Positions 46,892 through 56,828 of a DNA stretch of 64,000 nt are shown piece after piece. The stretch comes from Stutzerimonas stutzeri. Its GTDB lineage: Bacteria > Pseudomonadota > Gammaproteobacteria > Pseudomonadales > Pseudomonadaceae. The notes beneath the pieces are model-generated. The model was not told the origin of the DNA. It saw only the letters and a list, made by a program, of their open reading frames with translations, and made no database searches. Every line of letters starts with the position of its first letter. The first letter of the stretch is position 1. The translations under genes were made by a program, and so were the position numbers. The stretch spans positions 4,092,001 through 4,156,000 of the forward strand of contig CP077641.1 of NCBI GenBank assembly GCA_019056435.1, given 5' to 3'.

Positions 46892-48156
46892 CTCCAATCT
46901 TCGCGCTCATCGACTGCAACTCGTTCTACTGCTCATGCGAGCGCATCACACAGCCTGAGCTCAAGCGCAAGCCGGTGGTTGTCCTTTCGAACAATGATGG
47001 GTGCGTCATTGCCAGAACATCCGAAGTGAAGGCCCTCGGGATATCGATGGGTGCGCCTTACTTTCAGGTGCGAGAGGCTTTGGAACAAGCAGGCGTTGTA
47101 GTTCGGTCCAGTAACTACACGTTGTACGCGGACCTTTCCAATCGCGTCATGTCCATCATTGCCGAGATGGTTCCGCGAATCGAAGTCTATTCCATCGATG
47201 AAGCCTGGGCTGACCTGACCGGCATCGAGGGGGATTTAACGGAGTTCGGACTGACTATCAGGCGCCGACTACAGCAATGGGTAGGTATGCCTGTCGGCGT
47301 CGGTATTAGTACGACGAAAACGCTGGCCAAGCTGGCGAACTGGGCAGCGAAGAAGTGGGTAGGTACGGGTGGGGTCGTCGACCTGACGTCGCCAGAAAGG
47401 CAGGTAAAGCTCCTCAAGCTCGCTCCAGTCGAAGAGGTCTGGGGAGTCGGCCGGCGGCTTGCCTTGAAGCTTCGGACGTTGGGTATCACGACCGCCTGGG
47501 ACCTTGCCAGTTATGACGCGGCATCGCTTAGAAAGAAGTTCGGGGTAACGGTCGAGCGGACTTCGAGGGAGCTGAGAGGCGTTAGCTGTTTGGGCTTGAG
47601 CGATGGACCGCCGCCGAAGCAGGCCATCTGCTCCAGCAAGATGTTTGGCCATAAATTAACGAAGCTGGAGCCAATTCGGCAGGCGATGGCGACTTATGTA
47701 TCCAGAGCAGCGGAGAAGCTGCGGGCGCAGCAGTCACTCTGCGGGGCTTTACAGGTCAGCCTGCAGACGCAGGTTCACAACCCTCTTCTGCCGCGTTATG
47801 CCAATTCCATCACCGTACCCCTGGCGGCCCCAACCGACGATACACGAGACCTGTTGGAGCAAGCGCTATCGGCCTTAGCGGGCATATATCGGCCTGGGTA
47901 CGCTTACTCCAAATGCGCTGTGCTGCTGATGGACCTTAGTCAGCGGGGCGAAGTTACTGCTGACCTGTTTGCTCCGGCCCCTCGACGGGGAAGCGAACGG
48001 CTGATGGCTGTCATAGACATCATCAACCGTCGCGAAGGTCGTGGGACCGTCCGCCTAGGTAGCGTTCCGATTGCGCCCGACTGGGGCATGCGACGTGACA
48101 TGAAAAGCCAGTGCTACACGACGCGGTGGGACGAGCTGTTAACTATTCGAGGCTGA
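46885..48156 (+). CDS. umuC: Y-family DNA polymerase V catalytic subunit UmuC
   Basis: A 423-residue translesion polymerase. It shows FALIDCNSFYCSCERI (first metal Asp and steric-gate region), VVVLSNNDGCVIARTSEVKALG, the catalytic YSIDEAWADLTG, then the thumb HhH AKLANWAAKK and the little-finger domain, ending with QCYTTRWDEL. ATG 46885 overlaps the umuD stop (ATGGTGA), so translation is coupled; the frame is open a little further upstream. It lets replication pass lesions during the SOS response. The gene is complete. Confidence 0.92.
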   Translation: MVTPIFALIDCNSFYCSCERITQPELKRKPVVVLSNNDGCVIARTSEVKALGISMGAPYFQVREALEQAGVVVRSSNYTLYADLSNRVMSIIAEMVPRIEVYSIDEAWADLTGIEGDLTEFGLTIRRRLQQWVGMPVGVGISTTKTLAKLANWAAKKWVGTGGVVDLTSPERQVKLLKLAPVEEVWGVGRRLALKLRTLGITTAWDLASYDAASLRKKFGVTVERTSRELRGVSCLGLSDGPPPKQAICSSKMFGHKLTKLEPIRQAMATYVSRAAEKLRAQQSLCGALQVSLQTQVHNPLLPRYANSITVPLAAPTDDTRDLLEQALSALAGIYRPGYAYSKCAVLLMDLSQRGEVTADLFAPAPRRGSERLMAVIDIINRREGRGTVRLGSVPIAPDWGMRRDMKSQCYTTRWDELLTIRG

Positions 48157-48747
48157 CTCGCCCGGCTTACTATCAGTCCAACTGGCCGATGGTAAACAGT
48201 AAAAGGCTGGTTTGTTGTCGTCCAGTACCGCGAGGCGGCTCCCTCTAAAGGCCGCCATCACGGAGCCTGGGTCGCGAGCGAAGGCTTCCAGGCTGATTAT
48301 GTGGTCAGCTTCCAGTTTAACGGGCCCACCCTCCCCGGCCCGGGTGTCAATGCAACGTGGCGCATCGCCGTTACTCTCAGCGCGCACTGGCTGGACGGTA
48401 TCTGGCGTAGGCGCGGATGCGCCCTCATCAACCTCCTCCTCCAAACCGTACCTGCAAACATCACATGGCCGCGAAGGATGTAGTAGATGCTTATTCAGGG
48501 ATGACCTGCAATCAACATATATGAAGCCGTCGCACTGCTGGCATCTCGATTGTTCAAGGTAGGCAGTGCCCGCAGCTCTCACAAGGTGAAGCAAATTGGT
48601 TGTACTCTCGTTCCACTCGACGGCTAGTTCTTGGACTGAGGACGAAAAGCGCCCGTAGCCGTCGCGGGTCCAATATCTCAGCAACAACTCCCGCTGCCTT
48701 TCGGTGATGTTGTCGGCATGTTTCACACACACGTTGTCGTCACGCAT
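48139..48747 (-). CDS. Zinc-ribbon protein with Phd/StbD-like C-terminus
   Basis: A 202-residue protein I do not recognise as a whole. The first 60 residues (TERQRELLLRYWTRDGYGRF, VQELAVEWN) look like a helix-turn-helix. A treble of Cys pairs follows: CQQC and CDVC about 25 residues apart, probably a zinc ribbon. The last 50 residues, ISLEAFARDPGSVMAAFRGS and RLAVLDDNKPAFYCLP, resemble Phd/YefM/StbD antitoxins. No toxin gene is adjacent; the convergent umuC overlaps its 3' end by 18 bp, and the integrase follows downstream. It could be a regulator of the island. The antitoxin resemblance is inference from a short motif. Confidence 0.5.
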   Translation of the reverse strand: MRDDNVCVKHADNITERQRELLLRYWTRDGYGRFSSSVQELAVEWNESTTNLLHLVRAAGTAYLEQSRCQQCDGFIYVDCRSSLNKHLLHPSRPCDVCRYGLEEEVDEGASAPTPDTVQPVRAESNGDAPRCIDTRAGEGGPVKLEADHIISLEAFARDPGSVMAAFRGSRLAVLDDNKPAFYCLPSASWTDSKPGESASNS

Positions 48748-48800
48748 CTGTTGTTCCCTTCAGGTAATACGACTTGGAAAACGCCCCTGTTGAGCGCGCT

Positions 48801-50194
48801 TCAGAACGATTCAAGCGTTATCAGATCGACCACAGACGAAAGCGTCTCAGGTCGGTAGTCCTTACCGTAGCGCCCGAATGTAATCCCCCGGCCTGATGAC
48901 CAAGCAACCCCGCTACGAGCGATTCCGTTACACCCTTCTGTTTCAGGTGGTCAGCTAGCGTGTGTCGAAAGCTATGAAAGTCCTTTCTCACGCCGTCCTC
49001 TCGGAGCCCTAGCTGCTGCCGTATACGGGCGAACCACTTGGACGGCACCGCCCCGTAACCATGCATCTTGTGGCAGCCAATCTCAGGGAAAAGACGATGC
49101 GCGCCAAGCTCGCGCTGATGCTCCACAAATCGGAGGAACCCAAGCTCTACGAGCTTCCGGTGGATCGGTATCAGCCGCTCCGACGTTGCATTCTTTAACC
49201 TTTGGTCCGCCCTTCCTTGCCGGAAATGAATGCAATCGATGCCGTCCCGATTGACGATATCGTCCAGGTAGAGCTGGCATAATTCATTCAGCCTAGCCCC
49301 CGTATAAAGGCCAAGAAGCGGCAACCAGTAACGATATGGCTTGTTGGTCGAGGTCGATTCGTAAGTAGCCCGATTGAAGAGAAGCCTCAGATCCGAAGAG
49401 CTGAATGCGCTGCGTTCCTCGTTCGTCTTCCTCCGCTGGCGCACCTTCAAACCCTCGAAAGGGTTCTTCTCGCAATGCCCCTCCTGAATGGCGAAGGAGA
49501 AGATCGTCGTAAGGTTCTTCACATAGTGGTTGAACGTGGTAAAGCTGATGGTCTCGGAAGCGGAGCCAACTATTTCGCTCAGTGACAGGTCCTGGATTTG
49601 ACCTAAGCGAGGGGGCAACTTCAGTGCGGTCTCTCGGAACAGTAGGGCTTCCTTCCTGGTGATCTGTGCGACAGGAAGGTCGCCAACTATTTTACCGAGC
49701 AGGGATACCACGGCACGCTTGTCCTGCAGCGTCTTAAGGGCCACGCCCTCCCGCTCCTGCTGCTCCAAATACGAGCTGGCCAACGACGACAGGCTTGGCG
49801 AGACGACAGGCTTCTGTTGAGTGAAAGCAGGGGCTGGCACATGACCTTGAGCTGAGGGAAGCGGTAAGGCCTTCTGGCCATGTTCGAAGTGGCGTACGAG
49901 CTGCTGCTGCCGCAGCCAGGATGACCAACAGGCAAGCCGCTTGCCCTGGCGCTCCCAGCTACCTTTCAGGGCTTCCAAGGAGGGTCTGACGCCTCGGAAA
50001 GCATCCGTGAACAACGACTGCACCTGGAGAAGCAGCTCGCGGCTTCGCAGCAGAGCTTCCCGTCGACACCTAGTTAGGAGGGAGCGCCTGATTTCACGCT
50101 GAGGAAAGAACGGACGAATGACGTCAGGAATCACTATCCGGAAATAGTAAATCGAGTGACGAGACAGAAGAAGATAAGACGGGACTGACGACAC
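48801..50194 (-). pseudogene. Tyrosine-type site-specific integrase (frameshifted before the catalytic Tyr)
   Basis: About 464 residues of phage-integrase type. An N-terminal DUF6538-like start (SYLLLSRHSIYYFRIVIP) and a SAM-like core-binding domain are followed by the catalytic domain with GLYTGARLNELCQL (Arg), FHSFRHTLADHL (His-x-x-Arg) and GLLGHQAGG. The frame then breaks: a C5 run at 48885-48889 lacks one base. With it the end reads GITFGRYGKDYRPETL, containing the nucleophile Tyr, and stops at 48801. As written the protein lacks its Tyr. It abuts the right ffs repeat, so it is the enzyme that inserted the island in ffs. Whether the break is real decides if the island can still move. Confidence 0.85.
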
Positions 50195-50260
50195 GGTTGT
50201 ATCACTCCTTGGACCACCTGGATGGTTGAGAGCGAAAAACCGAGCAAAAACAACGACTTA

Positions 50261-50383
50261 TTCGTCATGGAGGCAGCCCTACCAGCCACACCCCGGCACA
50301 CAATGTCACCGCTGCGGCTGCTTCCTTCCGGACCTGACCGGGTTCACGGCTGATCGTTGCGAGGGGACCGATAGGACCACCAT
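50261..50383. repeat. Right direct repeat (attachment site) of the ffs island
   Basis: The 123-bp partner of 36643-36765. On the minus strand the eight shared bases beyond the RNA end are followed by island sequence, ACGA...TCGT then TTTTT, which could act as a small terminator for this ffs copy. Confidence 0.9.
50269..50381 (-). ncRNA. ffs: 4.5S RNA of signal recognition particle (copy at right end, native promoter)
   Basis: It is identical to the left copy except for one base and keeps the GTCAGGTCCGGAAGGAAGCA core. The upstream flank is native chromosome with a good promoter (see 50414-50441), so this copy is the one most likely expressed. Its 3' flank is island DNA. The 113-nt length and closing stem GGTGG/CCTCC are complete. 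Confidence 0.94.
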
Positions 50384-50385
50384 GA

Positions 50386-51656
<1,271 letters not shown>

Positions 51657-51718
51657 GCCTGCCGGCAGGCGACCCGCCGTCGCCTGCCCTCAACCCAAAG
51701 CGGTATCGAGGAACATCA

Positions 51719-52618
51719 TCACTGCGAAGCCCCCATCAAACCTACCGTTGCGGAGGTTTGATGACCGTTACGGTGCGTTTCCGGGATCACCTCGTGCGAC
51801 ACCACGAAGATCATTGCACCGGCGGCCAGCCCCAGGCTCACCGGGTAGGCGATCGCCAAGCCGCTCGACATCCCCAGCCCAACCACGGCCCCGAGCGGCT
51901 CCATCAACCCCGACGCCGCCGCCACCAGCACTGCCCTGCCGGCGGACAAGCCCGTCGTCCGCAATGCCAGCGCGACGGCAAGCCCTTCGGGGATGTCCTG
52001 AATGGCGATGGCGGTCGTCAGCGGCAGCCCAACATGCATGTCGCCGTCGGCAAAGCTCACCCCGATCGCCATACCTTCTGGAATGTTGTGAAGAATGATT
52101 GCAAAGACGAAGAGCCACACCCGGCTCATTCGTTCGTGCTCCGGCCCGAATGCACCAGCACTCTCATGCTCATGAGGCGTGAAGTAGTCGAGCCCGAGCA
52201 TCAGCAGAACACCCAACCCGAGGCCGATCACGACGGTGGCCGCCGCCGCCGGACCACTGCCCAGGAGGTCCCGCGCGGCCGCAAGCCCGGGAAGAATCAG
52301 CGAAAACGAACTGGCCGCCAGCATCATTCCAGCTGCGAACCCGAGCATGCTGTCCTGCGTTTTGGTGGAGATATTGCGCAAGGCCATGGCCAACAGCGCC
52401 CCGAGGGCCGTCGCTGCGAACCCAGCCGTACCACCCAGCAGCGCGTAACGCAGATGGCTCTGGTCACCGTTGTTTATCGCGCTGTAGGCGCTCGTCAGCA
52501 ACAACGCGGCGACCGCGAGTACGGCCGCACCCAACCCCAGCGTGATGACAGGGTTCGCCCGGGCATGAGCGAACCATGCGGAGCGCAGCGTCGCTGCGGC
52601 ACTTTGACCAACTGCCAT
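51719..52618 (-). CDS. ZIP-family metal transporter (GufA/ZupT-like)
   Basis: An inner-membrane protein of about 299 residues with eight hydrophobic helices, importing divalent metals such as zinc. The metal-path helices are FAIILHNIPEGMAIGVSF (HNxPEG) and TAIAIQDIPEGLAVALAL (QDxPEG), with a histidine-bearing loop FTPHEHES between earlier helices. ATG 52618, preceded by GGGGGTGTCA, is preferred; the frame stays open to 52726 without a good site. It is complete. Confidence 0.87.
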   Translation of the reverse strand: MAVGQSAAATLRSAWFAHARANPVITLGLGAAVLAVAALLLTSAYSAINNGDQSHLRYALLGGTAGFAATALGALLAMALRNISTKTQDSMLGFAAGMMLAASSFSLILPGLAAARDLLGSGPAAAATVVIGLGLGVLLMLGLDYFTPHEHESAGAFGPEHERMSRVWLFVFAIILHNIPEGMAIGVSFADGDMHVGLPLTTAIAIQDIPEGLAVALALRTTGLSAGRAVLVAAASGLMEPLGAVVGLGMSSGLAIAYPVSLGLAAGAMIFVVSHEVIPETHRNGHQTSATVGLMGASQ

Positions 52619-52828
52619 TGACACCCCCAGCCCTCGATCGACTTCGACGGCAAGCCACCTCTTTATATTCATGCTTGGAGAGGTTCGGCAAGCCACACTT
52701 CTCGTCACGAGCGTTGGACCGTGCATTGCCTGGCTAAGTTTTCAGCAGGGCAAGTCGAGCATCGATCAAGAAAAGGAGAGCGGGAGCGTGAAGCAGGCGT
52801 GAGGCGCAAATCGCAGGCAAAAAAAAAA

Positions 52829-52848
52829 CGACCCTAAGGTCGCTTTTT
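52829..52848 (-). terminator. Intrinsic terminator after the tRNA genes
   Basis: On the minus strand GCGACC-TTAG-GGTCG followed by ten T residues forms a strong terminator downstream of tRNA-Gly. The loop and stem are symmetrical, with an A-rich opposite side, so it may also work in the other direction. Confidence 0.85.
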
Positions 52849-52888
52849 TGTTGCTCGGACCAGTTCGATGAACTGCCTCGAGCGAATT

Positions 52889-52964
<76 letters not shown>

Positions 52965-52970
52965 AAATAA

Positions 52971-53046
52971 TGGCGTCCCCTAGGGGACTCGAACCCCTGT
53001 TACCGCCGTGAAAGGGCGGTGTCCTAGGCCACTAGACGAAGGGGAC
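52971..53046 (-). tRNA. tRNA-Glu (TTC)
   Basis: The minus strand starts GTCCCCTTCGTCTAGTGG, has the anticodon loop CCTTTCACG (anticodon TTC), the T-loop GTTCGAGTC and an encoded CCA. It is six bases upstream of tRNA-Gly in the same transcript. Length 76 nt. Confidence 0.97.
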
Positions 53047-53189
53047 GCTGCCCGGAAACTCCAGCTTCATTCCGGCTTGTAGCGCCTGCTTTTGGGCTAA
53101 CGCTGCAAGTGGCGCGCATTCTATGGAGGCATCCTGGGGTCGTCAAGCATCATGTCGAAAAAAATTTGCCGATCGATTCCAGCCGCTCA

Positions 53190-54029
53190 ATGAGCTATCA
53201 GCTTGCCATCCAACCCTCTACACTCGGTACGAAAATCGCCCGTGTTAGAGAGGTGTGCGCAGTGTCCTCCGCCCTGATAGCAGGATTGGTCCTCGCTGGC
53301 TTGTTCATTCTGATCACGATCGGATACATCAATCAGCTCGTGGAAAAAGGCAATCTGGAAAAAGCCCGCCAACGCGCCGAGCTGAATGACCGCATCCGGC
53401 GCTGCGCCCTCCTATCGGACGCGTTCCCTGGCCAAATGATGACGCCTGCGCTGAAACTCATGCTCAGCCGCCTCGAGCTGCATCTGGCCGAGCGACTGCT
53501 GCCGCTGGACAAGAAGAATGCCGCCCTTGCCTCGCGCATCGAAGCCCTGCGTGCCTCGGTAGCCCAGGGGCAGGATATTCCGGTTACGAATTCGCCTACG
53601 AAGATCATGACCGAAGCCCAGGCCAAAGAGCTCCGCCTGTTGCTCGATGATCTGCAGGCCCTGGTCGTCTGGGCCGCCAAACAGCGCCAACTCGAACCCA
53701 TGCAAGCCAAGCAGTGGCTCGCCGAGACCCAGCGCATGCTCGTTCTGCTCCATGTCGAATATTTCACCAACGCTGGCAAGCTGGCCTTGCAGCAAGGTAA
53801 CGCGCACAAGGCTCGCCTGGCCTTCGAGCGCGGCCTTCAGTATGTGCGCAAACAAGCGAATCAAGCGGATTACCAGACGCAGCGCAAGCAGCTCGAAGCG
53901 AACTATGCCCACGCCAACCAACTCGAACAGACGCAGCAGAAGCCGGACCTGAACGAGCCCAGCGAACTGACCGAAGGGCTGAAGGCGTTCGAAACCGAAG
54001 ACGACTGGAAAAAGAACAATATCTACTGA
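53190..54029 (+). CDS. Conserved membrane-anchored coiled-coil protein
   Basis: A 279-residue protein of unknown function. One N-terminal membrane helix (SALIAGLVLAGLFILITIGYI, about residues 28-48) is followed by long charged helices and, near the C-terminus, a TPR-like segment (ALQQGNAHKARLAFERGLQYV). Topology is probably inner-membrane anchored. ATG 53190 begins MSYQLAIQP; a longer frame to 53109 is less likely. It resembles a conserved pseudomonad protein whose name I cannot give with certainty. Confidence 0.7.
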   Translation: MSYQLAIQPSTLGTKIARVREVCAVSSALIAGLVLAGLFILITIGYINQLVEKGNLEKARQRAELNDRIRRCALLSDAFPGQMMTPALKLMLSRLELHLAERLLPLDKKNAALASRIEALRASVAQGQDIPVTNSPTKIMTEAQAKELRLLLDDLQALVVWAAKQRQLEPMQAKQWLAETQRMLVLLHVEYFTNAGKLALQQGNAHKARLAFERGLQYVRKQANQADYQTQRKQLEANYAHANQLEQTQQKPDLNEPSELTEGLKAFETEDDWKKNNIY

Positions 54030-54076
54030 GACCGGCCGGTTGGCTCCGCGGCCGGGCCTTGTGAAGGAGAAACCCG

Positions 54077-54760
54077 ATGTCGATGATCCTCTATGGCGCC
54101 CCGCTGTCACCTTTCGTTCGCAAGGTACGCCTGTGTCTGCAGGAGAAGGGGCTCGATTACCAGCTCGAAATGGTCATGCCGTTCACGCCACCTGAATGGT
54201 ATCTGCAGCTGAACCCCCTTGGACGCATCCCGGCGTTCAAGGACGGCGACCTGACACTGGCTGATTCCAGCGTGATCTGCCAGTACCTCGAGGAAGCCTA
54301 CCCGGACACCGCGCATCTCTATGGAAGCGATCCTGCCCAGCGGGCGAAGGTTCGCTGGCTGGAAAAGTATGCGGATTACGAACTGGCGCCGCTGACTACC
54401 TTCACGGTGTTTCGCAACCGGATCCTCAAGCCGAGCAGCGGCCACCCATGTAACGAGGACGCCGTACAGGCTGCGCTGACCGAAAAGCTGCCGCCGCACT
54501 TCGACTATCTCGAGGCACAACTGGGCGACCGCCCCTATTTTCTCGGCGACCAACTGTCACTCGCAGACCTTGCCGTCGCCTCGCAACTGCTGAACATGGA
54601 GCATGGCGGCGAGCACCTCGATGCGACGCGCTGGCCTTCACTGGCGGCGCATCACGACCGGGTCAGAAGCCTAGCATCCACGCAGAGCTTCTGGGCGTCG
54701 GAACAACGCACGACTGCCAAACTGGTGGAAATGGGCAAGGCGCGACAAGACGCCAACTGA
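54077..54760 (+). CDS. Glutathione S-transferase family protein
   Basis: A 227-residue GST. The thioredoxin-like N-terminal domain, LYGAPLSPFVRKVRLCLQEKG, carries the Ser/Pro active-site region and the cis-Pro segment GRIPAFKDGDLTLADSSVICQYLEE, which binds glutathione. The helical C-terminal domain has the folding motif FLGDQLSLADLAVASQL. Substrate unknown. ATG 54077 follows AAGGAGAAACCCG. The gene is intact. Confidence 0.9.
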   Translation: MSMILYGAPLSPFVRKVRLCLQEKGLDYQLEMVMPFTPPEWYLQLNPLGRIPAFKDGDLTLADSSVICQYLEEAYPDTAHLYGSDPAQRAKVRWLEKYADYELAPLTTFTVFRNRILKPSSGHPCNEDAVQAALTEKLPPHFDYLEAQLGDRPYFLGDQLSLADLAVASQLLNMEHGGEHLDATRWPSLAAHHDRVRSLASTQSFWASEQRTTAKLVEMGKARQDAN

Positions 54761-54795
54761 CCGCATCGAAGGGCTCCCCGTGCGGGCGCTCTCGC

Positions 54796-55674
54796 TCACA
54801 GCAGGCGCTTGCCCACCCACTGGCGGGCGAACTGATACGCGCAACGCCCATTACGGTTACCCCGCGACGTCGCCCAGCGTATCGCCTCCTTCTCCACCGA
54901 CTCGTCCCAGCGCCAATTCAGCCCCGCCTGTTCGGCCAACGCCGCCACCCAGTGCCGCACCACGTCCAGGTAGTGATCCTGGCTGAACGGGTAGAACGAA
55001 AGCCACAGGCCAAACCGGTCCGATAGCGCGATCTTGTCCTCGACCGCCTCGTTCGGATGCAACTCACCATCGACCATCTGCCAATGCTCATTGTCGCTCT
55101 GGCGCTCCGGCACCAGATGCCGGCGGTTCGAGGTGGCATACAGCAAGACGTTTTCCGGCGCACGCTCCAGCGAGCCGTCCAATACGCTCTTCAGGACCCG
55201 GTAATCCCCCTCGCCTGCCTCGAAGGACAGGTCGTCGCAGAACACGACGAAGTGGTACGGCAAGCCGAGTAGCGCGTCGACCACGCGCGGCAGATCGGCC
55301 AGGTGGTCGCGCTCGATTTCGATCAGGCGCAGACCCGCTGCGGCATGCTCGGCCAGCAGTGCACGGATGAGCGACGACTTTCCTGTGCCACGCGCGCCCC
55401 AGAGCAGGACGTGGTTGGCAGGAAGGCCGGAGACGAATTGCCGGGTGTTGCTCGACAGCAGCTCGCGCTGACGGTCGATACCGATCAGGTCATCCGGCCG
55501 GATATCCAGCGATACCTTCAGCGGCTGAAGGTAACCGCCCTGTGCCTCCCGGTGCCAGCGAGCAGCGAGACTACTTGCCCAGTCGATAGGTGTACGGGGT
55601 GCTGGAAGCAAGGGTTCCAGGCGCGCCATCAAGGCCTCGGCGCGTTGCAGGAACGCTTTCAAGTCGGTGTCCAT
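54796..55674 (-). CDS. DUF815-family AAA ATPase
   Basis: A 292-residue P-loop ATPase. The motifs are NHVLLWGARGTGKSSLIRALL (Walker A), FVVFCDDLSFE (Walker B) and ATSNRRHLVPER (sensor 1), with LSDRFGLWLSFYPFSQDHYL as in the DUF815 family. The family is cytoplasmic with unknown role. ATG 55674 (MDTDLKAFLQRAE) is the usual family start; the frame extends to 55731. Confidence 0.9.
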   Translation of the reverse strand: MDTDLKAFLQRAEALMARLEPLLPAPRTPIDWASSLAARWHREAQGGYLQPLKVSLDIRPDDLIGIDRQRELLSSNTRQFVSGLPANHVLLWGARGTGKSSLIRALLAEHAAAGLRLIEIERDHLADLPRVVDALLGLPYHFVVFCDDLSFEAGEGDYRVLKSVLDGSLERAPENVLLYATSNRRHLVPERQSDNEHWQMVDGELHPNEAVEDKIALSDRFGLWLSFYPFSQDHYLDVVRHWVAALAEQAGLNWRWDESVEKEAIRWATSRGNRNGRCAYQFARQWVGKRLL

Positions 55675-55731
55675 GACAGTAAATAAACCTGGGATAGGGA
55701 AAACGGCCGATCGACTGGCGATCGGCACCAA

Positions 55732-56213
55732 TCAGAGATACGCCTCGATCTGCGTCGCGAGGGCTTCAGGCTTGGTCCGAGTAGCAAAGCGCTCGACCGA
55801 CCGACCCTCGTCCGCGATAAGGAATTTGGTGAAGTTCCATTTTATCGCCTTGCTGCCGAGCAGACCGGGCGCGCGCTTCTTCAGCGCGATGAACAAGGGA
55901 TGCGCGTCGCCGCCATTGACGTTCACCTTGGCGAACAGGGGGAAGCTGACACCGTAATTGCGTTCGCAGAAGGTTGCGATCTGAGCCTCGTCGCCCGGCT
56001 CCTGACCACCGAACTGGTCGCAGGGAAACCCAAGCACGACCAGCCCCTGTCCCGGTACTGAGTCCACAACGCCTCGAGTCCCTTGTACTGAGGCGTGAAG
56101 CCGCACTGGCTGGCGGTATTGACGACCAGATAGAGCCTGGCGCCAAACTCTCTTAGCGTTGTGGATCGCCCATCTATGGTGGTGCACGGAATGTCGAGCA
56201 ACGGATCATGCAT
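55732..56213 (-). pseudogene. Glutathione peroxidase, Cys type (frameshifted)
   Basis: About 161 residues of a thiol peroxidase of the GPx family. The catalytic Cys is in VVNTASQCGFTPQYKGLE; the Gln and Trp partners are in LGFPCDQFGGQEPG and KWNFTKFLI. The C4 run at 56044-56047 lacks one base, separating the N-terminal third from the rest; restoration gives QYRDRGLVVLGFPCDQF. Start ATG 56213. It is three genes from htpX in a peroxide/methionine-oxidation neighbourhood with MsrB. Confidence 0.88.
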
Positions 56214-56239
56214 GGCCGGTACCTGCGAGGCGGCGCGAC

Positions 56240-56638
56240 TCACGCATCGCGCGGTTTGAGGTTGAGCGAAGCGGAGTTGATGCAGTAGCGAAGCCCGGTT
56301 GGTGCCGGCCCGTCAGGGAAAACATGGCCCAGGTGCGCATCGCAACGGGCACAGCGAATCTCGATGCGATGCATGCCGTGGCTGAAATCATCAAGGCTGG
56401 TGATCGCCGTGTCGCTGACCGGCTGGAAGTAGCTCGGCCATCCACAGCCGGAATCGAACTTGGCGTCCGAATCGAACAAGGGCTCATCGCAACAGGCGCA
56501 ATGGTAGACGCCGGGTGTCTTGGTGTCGTTGTACTTGCCCGTGAAGGGACGTTCGGTCGCGCCCAGACGGCAGATCTGGAACTGCTCGTCGGAGAGCTCC
56601 TCACGCCAGGTTTCCAGCGGTTTCTCCAGCTTTTCCAT
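56240..56638 (-). CDS. msrB: Peptide methionine-(R)-S-oxide reductase MsrB
   Basis: A 132-residue MsrB that reduces methionine-R-sulfoxide in proteins. Two zinc-binding CxxC pairs ([11 protein letters not shown] and [11 protein letters not shown]), [10 protein letters not shown] and the catalytic Cys in RYCINSASL are all present. It is upstream of the glutathione peroxidase gene on the same strand, forming an oxidative-damage operon. The gene is intact. Confidence 0.96.
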   Translation of the reverse strand: MEKLEKPLETWREELSDEQFQICRLGATERPFTGKYNDTKTPGVYHCACCDEPLFDSDAKFDSGCGWPSYFQPVSDTAITSLDDFSHGMHRIEIRCARCDAHLGHVFPDGPAPTGLRYCINSASLNLKPRDA

Positions 56639-56828
56639 CGGTACACCTCAGGTTCGTAAAAGGCCACTCTGTACCTTTTCCGGTGATCGGGCCGCACGTA
56701 TGATGCGGAGCTCTTAAGACGCCTAGTCTGGCAGCGGGGTTGCAGGCTGCCAAGGCGCCCGGGTTCACGCCGCACGCCGCCTGCCCGCCAGAACGCAGGC
56801 GCGTCATCACTTCGGGACACACAGGATC

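Larger units (their letters stand above)
36643..50383. mobile_element. Genomic island integrated in the 4.5S RNA gene (ffs)
   Basis: This 13.7-kb region is bounded by 123-bp direct repeats (36643-36765 and 50261-50383) that differ at one position and each contain a complete 4.5S RNA. A tyrosine recombinase gene abuts the right repeat. Inside are a SIR2-HerA pair, a serine resolvase, phage-antirepressor and RepL-like remnants, DNA-repair genes under LexA control, and no core metabolic genes. Sequences outside the repeats (earP on the left, FAD oxidoreductase on the right) are ordinary core genes. No conjugation or capsid genes are seen, so it is a non-self-transmissible integrative element or satellite. 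Confidence 0.88.

Noticed and set aside
36643-50383. The island as a conjugative element or complete prophage
   Set aside because: No relaxase, coupling protein, type IV secretion, capsid, tail or terminase gene can be recognised in it.
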